In this document: positions 1-7,980 of the stretch, one piece after another
How the letters are laid out: the number at the start of each line of letters is the position of its first letter
How positions within the stretch are numbered: position 1 is the first letter of the stretch
Source: Pseudomonadota bacterium
GTDB lineage: Bacteria > Myxococcota_A > Bradymonadia > UBA4248
DNA: 14,934 nt
NCBI GenBank assembly: GCA_009786045.1
Contig: WQTY01000010.1
Span: 1 to 14,934, forward strand
Reading direction: 5' to 3'
Program-made: the position numbers and the translations under genes
The notes under the pieces: model-generated
What the model was told of the DNA's origin: nothing
What the model saw: only the letters and a program-made list of their open reading frames with translations
The model's database searches: none

Positions 1-89
1 TACGAAGTACGCTCCCTTCCACGCCTCCTTGCTTCCTAGAATCTGCACCATTTCGACGCCGCGACCCTGCCGTCAGTGATAAGGCGAGT
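1..89. other. Upstream edge, no supported gene
   Basis: No start codon with a ribosome binding site is visible. Frames 1 and 2 stay open from the left edge to stops at 37-39 (TAG) and 76-78 (TGA). Either could be the last codons of a gene beginning outside the window, but a dozen to two dozen residues are too few to recognise. A GC-rich hairpin repeat starts at 90, which would suit a position just downstream of such a gene. Confidence 0.3.
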
Positions 90-120
90 CCGATAGCGGC
101 GCAGGGGGCTCGCCCCCTCA
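90..120 (+). repeat. Dispersed GC-rich hairpin repeat, copy 1
   Basis: The 20 bases CCGATAGCGGCGCAGGGGGC, followed by a short spacer and CCCCCTCA, occur here and again at 9142-9173. In both copies AGGGGGC pairs with GCCCCCT (here 103-109 with 112-118) to form a strong hairpin. No T-run follows, so it is not a standard intrinsic terminator. It lies 54 bp upstream of the mrp-like start. It is seen directly in the sequence; its role is unknown. Confidence 0.75.
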
Positions 121-173
121 CATGTGAAAAACCTTTTTCAACCATAATATAGCCATGCCTTCGTGAGGTACCC

Positions 174-1322
174 ATGCGAGAACAAATCCAGCACATCGTC
201 CATGCGCTGCTCTTCGACAACGCGAAATCACTCCAGGGTGATCGCGAACTCAGGGCCATCGACATCCAGGACGACATCATCCACATCACCCTTGCCGTCG
301 AAAGCCACAACAGCCCTCTGGAACGTTTCGAGATGGAAGATGCCATCCGCGACGCTGTCCTGGCCTTGTTTTCGGATAAATCCGTGCGCCTGACGAGCAT
401 CGACATCCATGGCCAGGATGCCGCAGGCTGCCCGTCTGCCCGGCAAAAAGCAAAACCCGACCTGCCACCCAAAAAGTGCATCCCCGGCGTCAGGCATGTT
501 TATCTGGTTTGCTCGGCAAAGGGCGGCGTCGGAAAGAGTACCGTCGCGCTCAACACGGCCCTTGCCCTGAAAGCACAGGGACATGCCGTTGGGCTTCTGG
601 ATTTGGATCTTTACGGACCAAGCATTCCGTCGCTCGTGGGGAGTGACCTTCCGCCCATCATCGTCGGAAACCACATCATTCCGCCGGAGATCCACGGCAT
701 GTCTGTCCTGAGCATCGGTTTTATGATCGAGAAGGGCCAGCCGCTCATGTGGCGAGGCCCCATGGTCGCCAGCGTCGTCAACCAGCTGCTCTGGGAAGTG
801 GACTGGTCTGGAAATGATTACCTCATCATCGACATGCCACCGGGCACGGGCGACACTTATATGTCTATCCTGCAACAGGTTCAGGTCGATGCCGCCGTTA
901 TCGTGACCACACCCTCTCAGCTTGCCCTGGCCGATGTCACACGAGGCCTTGGCATTTTTGAGGCGTACGGCGTTGACGTGGCAGGCGTCGTCGAGAATAT
1001 GGCCTCCTATGACTGGGAAGGCCGGGACAGCGTCCTTGCGCTCATCGACGGCCTGGTCATTGATGACGAGGCCTCCCAGAACGCCATCGCCAGAATCAGG
1101 CGCATCCTCAACACCACCAAGACCATCCGAATCTTCGGGTCCAGAACCCAGACTTTGTGCGACGAACTCGAACTCCCTCTCATTGCCTCCATTCCCCTCG
1201 ACATCGCATTGCAAAATGACAACGACAATGGCACGCCCTACATGCTCAATCCAAAAAAACCTGCCATCCGGCAGGCCTTCGAGCAAATCGCGGCCTTCAT
1301 CCTGCAGCGCCAATCGTCCTGA
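174..1322 (+). CDS. mrp: Mrp/NBP35-family P-loop ATPase lacking the CxxC motif
   Basis: The family consists of cytosolic dimeric ATPases that carry or transfer iron-sulfur clusters. Residues 1-85 look like a degenerate MIP18/DUF59 domain (pattern ITLAVESHNSPLERFEMEDAIRDAV) without its usual DPE and Cys residues. The ATPase domain has the deviant Walker A KGGVGKST (116-123), the Mrp signature LDLDLYGPSIP (142-152), MWRGPM (192-197), Walker B region YLIIDMPPGTGD (216-227), ENMASYD (274-280) and IPLD (340-343). Between ENMASY and IFG (320-322), where Mrp proteins normally carry CPxCG, about 40 residues without cysteine are found. The bridging-cluster ligands are therefore absent. The frame is uninterrupted, so a frameshift is unlikely. 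At 382 aa it is of near-normal length. The start at 174 has GAGG at 165-168. The family call is secure; a cluster-carrier function is doubtful. Confidence 0.93.
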   Translation: MREQIQHIVHALLFDNAKSLQGDRELRAIDIQDDIIHITLAVESHNSPLERFEMEDAIRDAVLALFSDKSVRLTSIDIHGQDAAGCPSARQKAKPDLPPKKCIPGVRHVYLVCSAKGGVGKSTVALNTALALKAQGHAVGLLDLDLYGPSIPSLVGSDLPPIIVGNHIIPPEIHGMSVLSIGFMIEKGQPLMWRGPMVASVVNQLLWEVDWSGNDYLIIDMPPGTGDTYMSILQQVQVDAAVIVTTPSQLALADVTRGLGIFEAYGVDVAGVVENMASYDWEGRDSVLALIDGLVIDDEASQNAIARIRRILNTTKTIRIFGSRTQTLCDELELPLIASIPLDIALQNDNDNGTPYMLNPKKPAIRQAFEQIAAFILQRQSS

Positions 1323-1340
1323 AGTTTCGCCTGCAACGGC

Positions 1341-1359
1341 GGGCAGCAGATTACTGCCC
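1341..1359 (+). terminator. Weak hairpin after mrp-like gene
   Basis: GGGCAG (1341-1346) pairs with CTGCCC (1354-1359) around a 7-base loop, 18 bp after the mrp-like stop. C-rich sequence follows rather than a T-run, so it may be only a transcript-end stabiliser or pause site. Confidence 0.3.
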
Positions 1360-1500
1360 CCGCAACCTCGGGGCACATTGCCATATCCCACCCAAAGCGA
1401 TGCGTGCATCCCCCGAGAAAATCTCTTGCACCAGGAGCATATCTTCGTCATTATGAGGGTGTCAGGGTTGTTTGTCATTTGAATCTATAAGGGTTTTGCC

Positions 1501-1779
1501 ATGAGCATTGGCGATAATGTCAGAAAATATCGTGCAGCCAGATCATTAAGCCTTTCCGAATTCGCTGACAGAGTCGGCATGAGTGTCGCGGATTGCCGTC
1601 TGATCGAAGATGGAAGACGCGTCATCAACTCCACCGAAATCAAATCGATTTGCCAGGTCCTTGGCGTAAGCATTGACGCACTTTTTGCGATGAGTTCAGA
1701 CGATTTTGCCGAAACAGAAGGCTCCATGCTGATGCCTGTCGACGAATTGCAGTCACTTTTAGGAAAAATGAAAGATTGA
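1501..1779 (+). CDS. XRE-family helix-turn-helix regulator (92 aa)
   Basis: A small DNA-binding protein of the Cro/C1 (HTH_3) type. Residues about 5-62 form the five-helix domain: helix 1 GDNVRKYRAARS, then SLSEFADRVGMSVADCRLIEDGRRVINSTEIKSICQVLGVSIDALFA, with the usual pattern of first helix, recognition turn around G26-M27-S28 and a closing L-G-V-x-x-x-x-L-F segment. A short acidic tail of about 28 residues follows, without a recognisable sensor or enzymatic domain. The start at 1501 has AAGGG at 1489-1493. The gene lies 178 bp after the mrp-like gene and is followed by an intrinsic terminator, so it is transcribed separately from ftsK. Targets cannot be read from the sequence; autoregulation would be typical. 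The family call is good, the physiological role unknown. Confidence 0.9.
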   Translation: MSIGDNVRKYRAARSLSLSEFADRVGMSVADCRLIEDGRRVINSTEIKSICQVLGVSIDALFAMSSDDFAETEGSMLMPVDELQSLLGKMKD

Positions 1780-1805
1780 CAGGTATTGCCGCTCAGTCGA
1801 TATCG

Positions 1806-1835
1806 GCCATGCTGGTGCGCAGCATGGCTTTTTTT
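1806..1835 (+). terminator. Rho-independent terminator after HTH gene
   Basis: GCCATGCT (1806-1813) and AGCATGGC (1821-1828) form a perfect 8-bp stem around a 7-base loop, followed directly by seven T residues (1829-1835). It lies 26 bp after the HTH stop and ends transcription before ftsK. Confidence 0.92.
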
Positions 1836-1899
1836 GTGTCATGGAAGAAGCATGATATGTAGACGCCGCATTTTTTGATGATGGCGAGGTTTCGCAGGG

Positions 1900-4800
1900 A
1901 TGCAGAAAAAAGCGATACAGAACAAGCAAGGGCGAAACAAGGCTTCCGGGCGCACGCCCCAAACTGCCAAAAAGCAGGCAAGCGAAGCTAAAAGTGAAGC
2001 CAAAAAGGTGACCCCCAACCGCCAGCCAAAGGCGGCGTTGGCCAAAACGCCCAAAATCAGCCCAAACCGAAGGCTATCGAAGCGGCCGCGAAATTACATT
2101 GCCGCTTCCATGCTCATCATCCTGGGGGCTGCCCTTTTCCTTATGCTCTTTACCTTCTCAAAGGACGACCTGCTGCCAGATTCTCAGACAGCATACAACA
2201 TCTTTGGCATCGTCGGTGCCCATATCGCCAACCTCCTTCTCATGCTCTTCGGGCTGTCGAGTTTCTTTTTCCCTACGGTCTGCCTCCTCATGGGCCTGAC
2301 GATTTTCTGCGGCCGCCAACTCGAAGTCAAACCCTCCGAACTTATTGGCCTGATCTTTTTGCTTCTAGCCGGATCCCCGATCTTCACACTATCGTTTGAG
2401 CAATCCTCGATCCTTGACCATTCCCCAGGCGGAGTGCTCGGAACCTGGCTTTCAGGCTTCGCACTGACCTATATCTCACAACCCATGCTCTATGCCATCG
2501 GTTCGGTACTCCTCGTCTTTGGCGTTCTCCTTGCCACGGACACGAGGTTCATCGACTTCGTGAAATCCATATTCCGCGCTATCCGATGGACGGTTCTCAT
2601 TCTTATCAAAATATTCGCCATCCTTATCAAAGCGTTCGCCGCGCCCTTCAGGCACTCGCCCGACGAACGGCCACTGGCTCAGGCGGCACCCATTCTCATC
2701 GATCCGCCCACCGGCTACGATGATCTCGAATCCTGCGAGGATGCCTTCGAGGATGAAACCCCTTCTCAAATCCTCTGCGGCCTCCTGCCAAATGAGACAC
2801 GGGATGCTGCATATTCATCCGAACTGCCTTCGTCTGACGATGACATACATGCCATCCTGCCCTATGAAACTGCCGGCGCCAAAGAAGCAGCACCCGGGAA
2901 CGGCATACCCGACGAGAGCCTCCACCCATCCATGTCAGAATCTTTCGATTCGGCACAAGATCAAGACGATTCCCCAAAAACTGAGGGCGTCGCAGGGATC
3001 TTGGCCATCGCACGTGGAAAAAACACCCCCAGGCTGCGCGCCGCAAAGCGAAAACACTCGGTGCCTGCCCTGGAACCCGACTTCGAATTCGACTCCATCC
3101 TGCATCCGCAACAAATCGCAGGCCAGATCAGCCGCAATGCCAGCGACGGAACAGAGAAAATCAAACAGGCACCGGGCGTCCTTCCAAACTGGAAACCTCG
3201 TTCTATCCTCCGAAAGGGCCAGGCCTCACAAAATGACAGGGAAACCTGCGACCAGCGCTTTACTCAGGATTTCTGCTCAGAATCTGACGAGTTCAACGAA
3301 ACCGACAGCATTCAGACAGGCAGAAACCTTGACCGGCCACCCAATGTTACCAGAGACATTCTGGCCCAATGCGAAGAAAGCATGGCTTCGCACAAGTTTT
3401 CGTTGCCCGTAAGCGTTCAGAATATCGCGCTCGCACCCAATGCCATTACCAGGGTAGCCAACCTTTCTCCACAGCAGCGCCAGGAGGCCGTGCCAACGCC
3501 CGTGGCCAGAATGGCTGCGGCCGACACCATTGCCCCCCTCTCCGATGTGCTACAAAAAGAACGCGGACTGGCTTCTGAAAAGAAAACTGCCGTACCGGTG
3601 TCATCCGAGTTGCGCAGCCTTATGGCTGAAATGAAAGCAGATACACTGCCCAGCAAAGAACCTGCATCTGGCCAGCGTCCTCCTCAGGCAACCCTGCTCG
3701 CAGACCTCGATATCAAACCCGTTTCACGACGACACGCCGAAACGGCCGTTTCCCCGGATACCCCCCTCCTCCCTTCCAGCGCATCTGCCAAAAACACTAT
3801 CGACCATAGCGATGCCTTTGTCGTGGCACAGGCCAAACAGCGCGCTTCCGAAGACGAACTCAACGAAGCCGATAAGGCGCGAAGACAGAAACTCAGGGAA
3901 AAAGCCTACGAATTCCCGCCCCTCTCTCTGCTGCACTACAATCCAGCTTCCGAACAGGGCTACAATCACGACGCTCTGCGAGCGCTGGCCGACAGAATCG
4001 AAGAAAAATTCGCCGAATTCAAAATCGAAGGCAGCGTCATGCAGATCTGCCCCGGACCGGTCATCACGCGCTTTGAATATCAACCCGCTGCGGGCACGAA
4101 AATCTCAAAGATCGCCAGCCTCTCTGACGACCTTATGATGGCGCTCGAAATCAAATCGATCCGAATCCTGGCACCCATCCCCGGGAAAAACGTCGTCGGC
4201 ATCGAGATTCCCAACGAAAAGCGCAACACCATCTTCCTTAAGGAAATCATCGCTTCCGAAGCGTTCGTAAAATCCAAAAGCAAACTCACCATCGCCCTGG
4301 GACACGACAGCGAGGGTACATCTGTTGTAAGCAACCTCGCCAAAATGCCGCACCTCCTCGTAGCAGGTTCGACGGGAAGCGGAAAATCCGTAGGCATCAA
4401 CACGATGCTCTGCAGCCTCCTCTATAACGCCACACCGGAAGAGGTAAAACTCATCCTGGTCGATCCCAAATGCCTTGAGTTCAGCATCTATCGCGGCATT
4501 CCACACCTCCTCGTACCCCCCATCACGGGCGTCAAAGAAGCCTCCGCCGCACTCGACTGGGCCTGCGAAGAAATGGACAGGCGCTACCAGCTCCTCGCCG
4601 ATCTCAACGTCCGCAACATCGACGGCTATAACGAACGGATCAAAACCCCCCCCGACAACCGTATTCGGGAAGCACTCAAACAAACAAACGAAAATGGCGA
4701 ACCCCTGCACCAGTTCATGCCCTACATCGTCATTGTCGTTGACGAATTTGCCGACCTCATCATGCAAGCCGGCAAGGAAATCGAAATCTCCATTGCACGC

Positions 4801-5364
4801 CTCGCACAAAAGGCCAGAGCCTGCGGCATCCACATCATACTCGCCACTCAGCGCCCTTCAACCAACGTCATCACCGGCGTCATCAAAGCCAACTTCCCGA
4901 CGCGCCTGGCCTTTCGGGTCTTCAGCCAGATCGACTCCCGAACCATCCTCGACCAAAAAGGTGCCGAAGCACTCCTGGGCATGGGCGACAGCCTCTTTCT
5001 CCCGCCCAACAGCGGCATCCTTGAACGCGTTCACGGCGCCTTCGTTTCCGACGAAGAAGTCCAGGCCATCGTCGACTTCCTTTGCGAACAGGGACAGCCA
5101 CAATACAACCTCGATATCATCACGCCCAAAGAAAATGCCGACGACATCGATTCGGCCTGTGACGATTACAAGGACGACAACATCTACGACAAAGCCGTAA
5201 GACTCATCGCCGAAACGCAACAGGCTTCGACAAGCTATTTGCAGCGAAGGCTTAACCTTGGCTACAACCGCGCCGCCAAGCTCATCGATCAGCTCGAAGC
5301 AGACGGCATCATCGGACCCGCCAACGGCTCAAAACCCCGCGAAGTCTACATCAATCGAATTTGA
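1900..5364 (+). CDS. ftsK: DNA translocase FtsK
   Basis: A membrane-anchored, septum-located hexameric ATPase that pumps DNA and coordinates dimer resolution with division. A basic N-terminal tail (1-65) is followed by hydrophobic segments near 66-86, 103-136, 147-166 and 194-212, with another at 226-250. A long hydrophilic linker (about 250-665) follows. The alpha domain starts near 670 (YEFPPLSLL), the RecA-like motor carries Walker A GSTGSGKS (823-830) and Walker B IVIVVDEFADLI with D948-E949, and the gamma winged-helix domain (about 1090-1154) has YLQRRLNLGYNRAAKLIDQLE, typical of KOPS-reading FtsK. At 1154 aa it is shorter than E. coli FtsK (about 1330), mainly through the linker. The start at 1900 uses GAGG at 1886-1889, 10 bp upstream. 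The coding strand is strongly C-rich, as expected for a lagging-strand gene. Its 3' end converges with dnaA, 33 bp away. Confidence 0.97.
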   Translation: MQKKAIQNKQGRNKASGRTPQTAKKQASEAKSEAKKVTPNRQPKAALAKTPKISPNRRLSKRPRNYIAASMLIILGAALFLMLFTFSKDDLLPDSQTAYNIFGIVGAHIANLLLMLFGLSSFFFPTVCLLMGLTIFCGRQLEVKPSELIGLIFLLLAGSPIFTLSFEQSSILDHSPGGVLGTWLSGFALTYISQPMLYAIGSVLLVFGVLLATDTRFIDFVKSIFRAIRWTVLILIKIFAILIKAFAAPFRHSPDERPLAQAAPILIDPPTGYDDLESCEDAFEDETPSQILCGLLPNETRDAAYSSELPSSDDDIHAILPYETAGAKEAAPGNGIPDESLHPSMSESFDSAQDQDDSPKTEGVAGILAIARGKNTPRLRAAKRKHSVPALEPDFEFDSILHPQQIAGQISRNASDGTEKIKQAPGVLPNWKPRSILRKGQASQNDRETCDQRFTQDFCSESDEFNETDSIQTGRNLDRPPNVTRDILAQCEESMASHKFSLPVSVQNIALAPNAITRVANLSPQQRQEAVPTPVARMAAADTIAPLSDVLQKERGLASEKKTAVPVSSELRSLMAEMKADTLPSKEPASGQRPPQATLLADLDIKPVSRRHAETAVSPDTPLLPSSASAKNTIDHSDAFVVAQAKQRASEDELNEADKARRQKLREKAYEFPPLSLLHYNPASEQGYNHDALRALADRIEEKFAEFKIEGSVMQICPGPVITRFEYQPAAGTKISKIASLSDDLMMALEIKSIRILAPIPGKNVVGIEIPNEKRNTIFLKEIIASEAFVKSKSKLTIALGHDSEGTSVVSNLAKMPHLLVAGSTGSGKSVGINTMLCSLLYNATPEEVKLILVDPKCLEFSIYRGIPHLLVPPITGVKEASAALDWACEEMDRRYQLLADLNVRNIDGYNERIKTPPDNRIREALKQTNENGEPLHQFMPYIVIVVDEFADLIMQAGKEIEISIARLAQKARACGIHIILATQRPSTNVITGVIKANFPTRLAFRVFSQIDSRTILDQKGAEALLGMGDSLFLPPNSGILERVHGAFVSDEEVQAIVDFLCEQGQPQYNLDIITPKENADDIDSACDDYKDDNIYDKAVRLIAETQQASTSYLQRRLNLGYNRAAKLIDQLEADGIIGPANGSKPREVYINRI

Positions 5365-5368
5365 GGGA

Positions 5369-5383
5369 GGGGGCGAAACCCCC
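5369..5383. terminator. Short hairpin between convergent ftsK and dnaA
   Basis: GGGGG (5369-5373) pairs with CCCCC (5379-5383) around CGAAA, within the 33-bp gap between the two stop codons. Such a hairpin would form in both transcripts. There is no T-run on either side, so efficient intrinsic termination is not assured. Read on the - strand it resembles the GC-rich repeat at 90 and 9142 only loosely. Confidence 0.4.
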
Positions 5384-5397
5384 GTCGCCTGCGGCGC

Positions 5398-6876
5398 CTA
5401 CTTGAGCTCTTCCTCAAGCTTCTTGATTTCCCAGTCGAGGGTGGCGTTCGTTTGCCTTCCGGTGACGATTCCGTTGTAGGCATTCATGATCGTTGTGTGA
5501 TCGCGGTTAAAGAACTTGCCGAGGACGGGGAAACTCATGTCCGTGTGCGCCCTCAGCAAGTACATCGCCACATGCCGGGGGTGTACGATGGACTTGACAC
5601 GGGACGAACCCATGATGTCGGCTTCCTTAACATTATAATAGGTACAGATGCGCTTAATGAGCGTTGACGGATCAACGATGACCGCACGCGTCTTAATGAG
5701 CGGATCGATGATCTTGACTGCCAGATGCTTGCTGACGCCCATATGATTGAGATCTGCATAGGCCTTGATGCGCATAAAATAGCCTTCCAGCTCACGAACA
5801 TTCGTCGTGGCCTTCGAAGCGATATAATCTGCCACATCATCAGGCAGAAAAATGCCTTCCGAAGCAGCTTTTTTGTTCAAAATAGCCAGACGCGTCTCAT
5901 AATCGGGCAGCTGAATATCGCAAATCAACCCGCCATTGAACCGGGATCTCAGGCGCTCTTCCAGACCGGCAATTTCCTGAGGCGGCTTATCGCTGGCCAA
6001 CACGATCTGACAATGCGCACTCTGCAGGTGATTAAAGGTATGAAAAAACTCGTTCTGGGTGGCATTTTTATTGGCGATGAACTGAATGTCGTCGATGAGC
6101 AGAACATCATAGCTGCGACGCATTCTATCGCGAAAAGCCTCCTGAGTCTGCTTTTGTATCGACTCGATCAGATCATTCGTGAACTCTTCGCCGGTCATAT
6201 AGTGTACACGCAAGCCCGTAGGGGCAATTTCGTTGCCGATAGCATGCATCAGATGCGTTTTGCCCAAACCCACGCCACCGTAAAGGAAGAGCGGGTTATA
6301 GGCATCCGCCGGATTGGCAGAGACAGCTTTGGCCGCCGCATAAGCAAACTCATTGCAATCACCCTTGACGAAATTGTCGAAGGTAAAGACGGGATTAAGC
6401 CGGCTGGGACTGCGATGTGCTGCACTCTGCGAAAAACGACGTGCAGAGTTGGAATACACAAAATTGGAGCATACCTCCTCACACTCGGAAACATCCTGGA
6501 TTCGCACTGCTGAATCGCCAAACGGCAGACAGCGGCTGCCAGGTTCGCAGAACGATTTTGGCGCCTGCGCCAATACCGACAAGTCCAGGTGAACGTCATC
6601 GCCGCACAATTCCCGCACGACCATGAGAATAGGTTCAGTCGCATTGGCTTCCACCCAATGACAGATCGAAGCATTTGGCAGGCATAGTTCCCACCGTTCC
6701 GCATCCATGTGCCGACACGTCAGATGAGACAAATAGTCCTCAAAGACGTCTGTTCGCGTGTGATTCTGAAGGCGCTCCCTAAACCGGGCCCATAGTTCAG
6801 CGTTCATAAAACCCATATGCGATAAAACCCCCTCTGTTCCCTCAAATCTATCCGAACGCACAAATCCACTGCGCAT
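5398..6876 (-). CDS. dnaA: Chromosomal replication initiator DnaA
   Basis: An AAA+ initiator that binds DnaA boxes and melts oriC. From the chosen start it has 492 aa. Domain I begins near LWARFRERLQ (28-37); a Cys-rich linker follows. The AAA+ domain starts at NPVFTFDNFV (161-170), with Walker A GGVGLGKT (200-207), Walker B LLIDD (259-263) and the EERLRSRF box VII region (306-313). Domain IV has HPRHVAMYL (432-440) and the DNA-binding signature NRDHTT (457-462). The ATG at 6876 has AGGGAG 5 bp upstream, the best ribosome site. An ATG at 6816 (472 aa) fits the usual distance to domain I better but has only a distant G-rich site. A GTG at 6942 has no site. Oddities: four cysteines in the linker and a DHTT loop that looks one residue short. 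It faces away from the probable oriC and is not followed by dnaN. Confidence 0.96.
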   Translation of the reverse strand: MRSGFVRSDRFEGTEGVLSHMGFMNAELWARFRERLQNHTRTDVFEDYLSHLTCRHMDAERWELCLPNASICHWVEANATEPILMVVRELCGDDVHLDLSVLAQAPKSFCEPGSRCLPFGDSAVRIQDVSECEEVCSNFVYSNSARRFSQSAAHRSPSRLNPVFTFDNFVKGDCNEFAYAAAKAVSANPADAYNPLFLYGGVGLGKTHLMHAIGNEIAPTGLRVHYMTGEEFTNDLIESIQKQTQEAFRDRMRRSYDVLLIDDIQFIANKNATQNEFFHTFNHLQSAHCQIVLASDKPPQEIAGLEERLRSRFNGGLICDIQLPDYETRLAILNKKAASEGIFLPDDVADYIASKATTNVRELEGYFMRIKAYADLNHMGVSKHLAVKIIDPLIKTRAVIVDPSTLIKRICTYYNVKEADIMGSSRVKSIVHPRHVAMYLLRAHTDMSFPVLGKFFNRDHTTIMNAYNGIVTGRQTNATLDWEIKKLEEELK

Positions 6877-7020
6877 GAAGACTCCCTGTACAGAACCCTC
6901 ATGCGTACCGTTTATGGCGAGAAACCCTACCGGAGCGGTCACATCTTACTCAGAGCCTAAATCCATGGCCTCGCCGCAAACGTAGGACACTTCCGAATCC
7001 GAACCTGCGGTATGTCGGCA

Positions 7021-7049
7021 AGGTAAGTTCTGTGTGGGGACGAAGTCAA
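7021..7049 (-). promoter_or_regulatory. Candidate dnaA promoter
   Basis: On the - strand, TTGACT (7049-7044) is separated by 17 bp from TTACCT (7026-7021). The -35 and the spacing fit sigma-70, but the -10 is poor. It would place the dnaA transcript start about 140 bp upstream of the ATG at 6876, between the origin's AT-rich block and the gene. Confidence 0.3.
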
Positions 7050-7141
7050 CACCCTTTTTGCCCGACTGCCGTTGTCACACGCCAACCCACCTGCAAAGAT
7101 ACGTCAAATCGGCATCAACTCACGTTCACGCGTTGACCAAA

Positions 7142-7425
7142 GAATAATATTCGCTTAATAAACATTAATTTAATATTTAATTATATATTTATAGTTAGCA
7201 CTATGTTTTATAAAATAATAAAAATAATATATCTTTATATTAATATACTGTAAAATATTACATCCGTCGCTGCTGATTAGAATAATTTGAATCAATTACC
7301 ATCTATAATATCAAATTTTAAGATACAATATAAATAATATATCATATTACATTTAAATAACATAGTAAAATTCCATAAATTAATAATTATACGAATATTA
7401 TATCATAGTTCCATCGTTAGGAGCT
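7142..7425. other. AT-rich block, likely DNA unwinding element
   Basis: Positions 7141-7380 have 38 G+C in 240 bases by hand count, about 16%, against clearly higher G+C in the flanking genes. Only a short island near 7262-7280 is richer. The 12-mer AAATAATATATC is directly repeated at 7222-7233 and 7332-7343. The block lies next to the dnaA side of the box cluster, the usual position of the region melted by DnaA. Confidence 0.7.
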
Positions 7426-7444
7426 CGGCCCGTCAGGCTGGAAG

Positions 7445-7467
7445 TTGTCCACAGGTTCTGTGCGTAA
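7445..7467. promoter_or_regulatory. Two near-consensus DnaA boxes between AT-rich blocks
   Basis: TTGTCCACA (7445-7453, + strand) and TTACGCACA (7459-7467, - strand) each differ by one base from TTATNCACA. They face each other in the GC-richer island between the two AT-rich blocks. Confidence 0.6.
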
Positions 7468-7490
7468 CTTGTGAACATCTGTGCGCATGC

Positions 7491-7569
7491 GTTTTATTCT
7501 ATGTGGTATTATAGGTTTAGATTTTTATATATTAAATTTAAATAAATTATGAATATAATTTAATATTCG
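7491..7569. other. Second AT-rich block in oriC
   Basis: A run of A and T with few G or C separates the boxes at 7445-7467 from the main DnaA-box cluster that starts near 7600. It could be an alternative or additional unwinding site. Confidence 0.5.
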
Positions 7570-7599
7570 CTGTACGTGCACGTTTCTCTGTGCCTAATT

Positions 7600-7608
7600 T
7601 GGGGATAA
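7600..7608 (-). promoter_or_regulatory. Near-consensus DnaA box
   Basis: Read on the - strand it is TTATCCCCA, one mismatch from TTATCCACA. It lies 13 bp from the perfect box at 7622 in the same orientation. Confidence 0.55.
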
Positions 7609-7621
7609 TGCGTGGACTGAC

Positions 7622-7630
7622 TGTGGATAA
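7622..7630 (-). promoter_or_regulatory. Perfect DnaA box
   Basis: TGTGGATAA on the + strand is an exact TTATCCACA on the - strand. It is one of two perfect copies in the window, next to the second AT-rich block. Confidence 0.85.
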
Positions 7631-7681
7631 CTTCCCGCTGTTCGACGAGGCTCTGAAGTTCTCCCGAAGATATCCCTAAGC

Positions 7682-7755
7682 TTTTCCACAGGCTCTCCAC
7701 AAGCGCGTGGTTCTGAACGATAAGAATTTTAGCCATTGTCGCGAAGTTATCCAGA
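7682..7755 (+). promoter_or_regulatory. DnaA-box-like sites in forward orientation
   Basis: TTTTCCACA (7682-7690) and TTATCCAGA (7747-7755) each differ by one base from TTATCCACA. CTCTCCACA (7693-7701) differs by two and lies directly beside the first. All three have the same orientation. Confidence 0.5.
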
Positions 7756-7828
7756 TATCCCGAGGCCCTATGACAACGGTGACTTAAAAAATACAGATAA
7801 GAGATCTGTGTTATTCGGATCTGTGGGC

Positions 7829-7837
7829 TGTGGACAA
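7829..7837 (-). promoter_or_regulatory. Near-consensus DnaA box
   Basis: Read on the - strand it is TTGTCCACA, one mismatch from consensus. It follows the GATCTGTG direct repeats at 7803 and 7818. Confidence 0.55.
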
Positions 7838-7980
7838 ATGTGCCGGGCACAGCAGACTCCCGATGACTTCCCCGCTTTGCGGCATGACAGACCATTTATG
7901 CCAGATCCGTCCAGCCTTTTCGGCGTGGCATAAGATCCGTCTGCGATGTGGAGCAGTGTCCATCCAGGGTGGAGCAACAT

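Noticed and set aside
228..1478. 416-codon open frame on the - strand opposite the mrp-like gene
   Set aside because: It is the complement shadow of a clear Mrp-family gene; its translation shows no domain and no ribosome site.
5725..6513. 262-codon open frame on the + strand inside dnaA
   Set aside because: It overlaps the AAA+ domain of DnaA in antisense; DnaA motifs are unmistakable and the antisense protein has none.
7133..7161. TTGACC-17-TAATAA as a rightward promoter entering the AT-rich block
   Set aside because: The -10 is poor, it would transcribe through the whole origin with no gene for 1 kb, and AT-rich DNA yields such matches by chance.
7560..7735. 58-codon - strand frame starting at 7735 (MAKILIVQNHALVESLWK...) inside oriC
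   Set aside because: The composition looks protein-like, but no ribosome site precedes the ATG and the frame runs through DnaA boxes, including the perfect box at 7622. Probably chance; conservation of the frame would change this.
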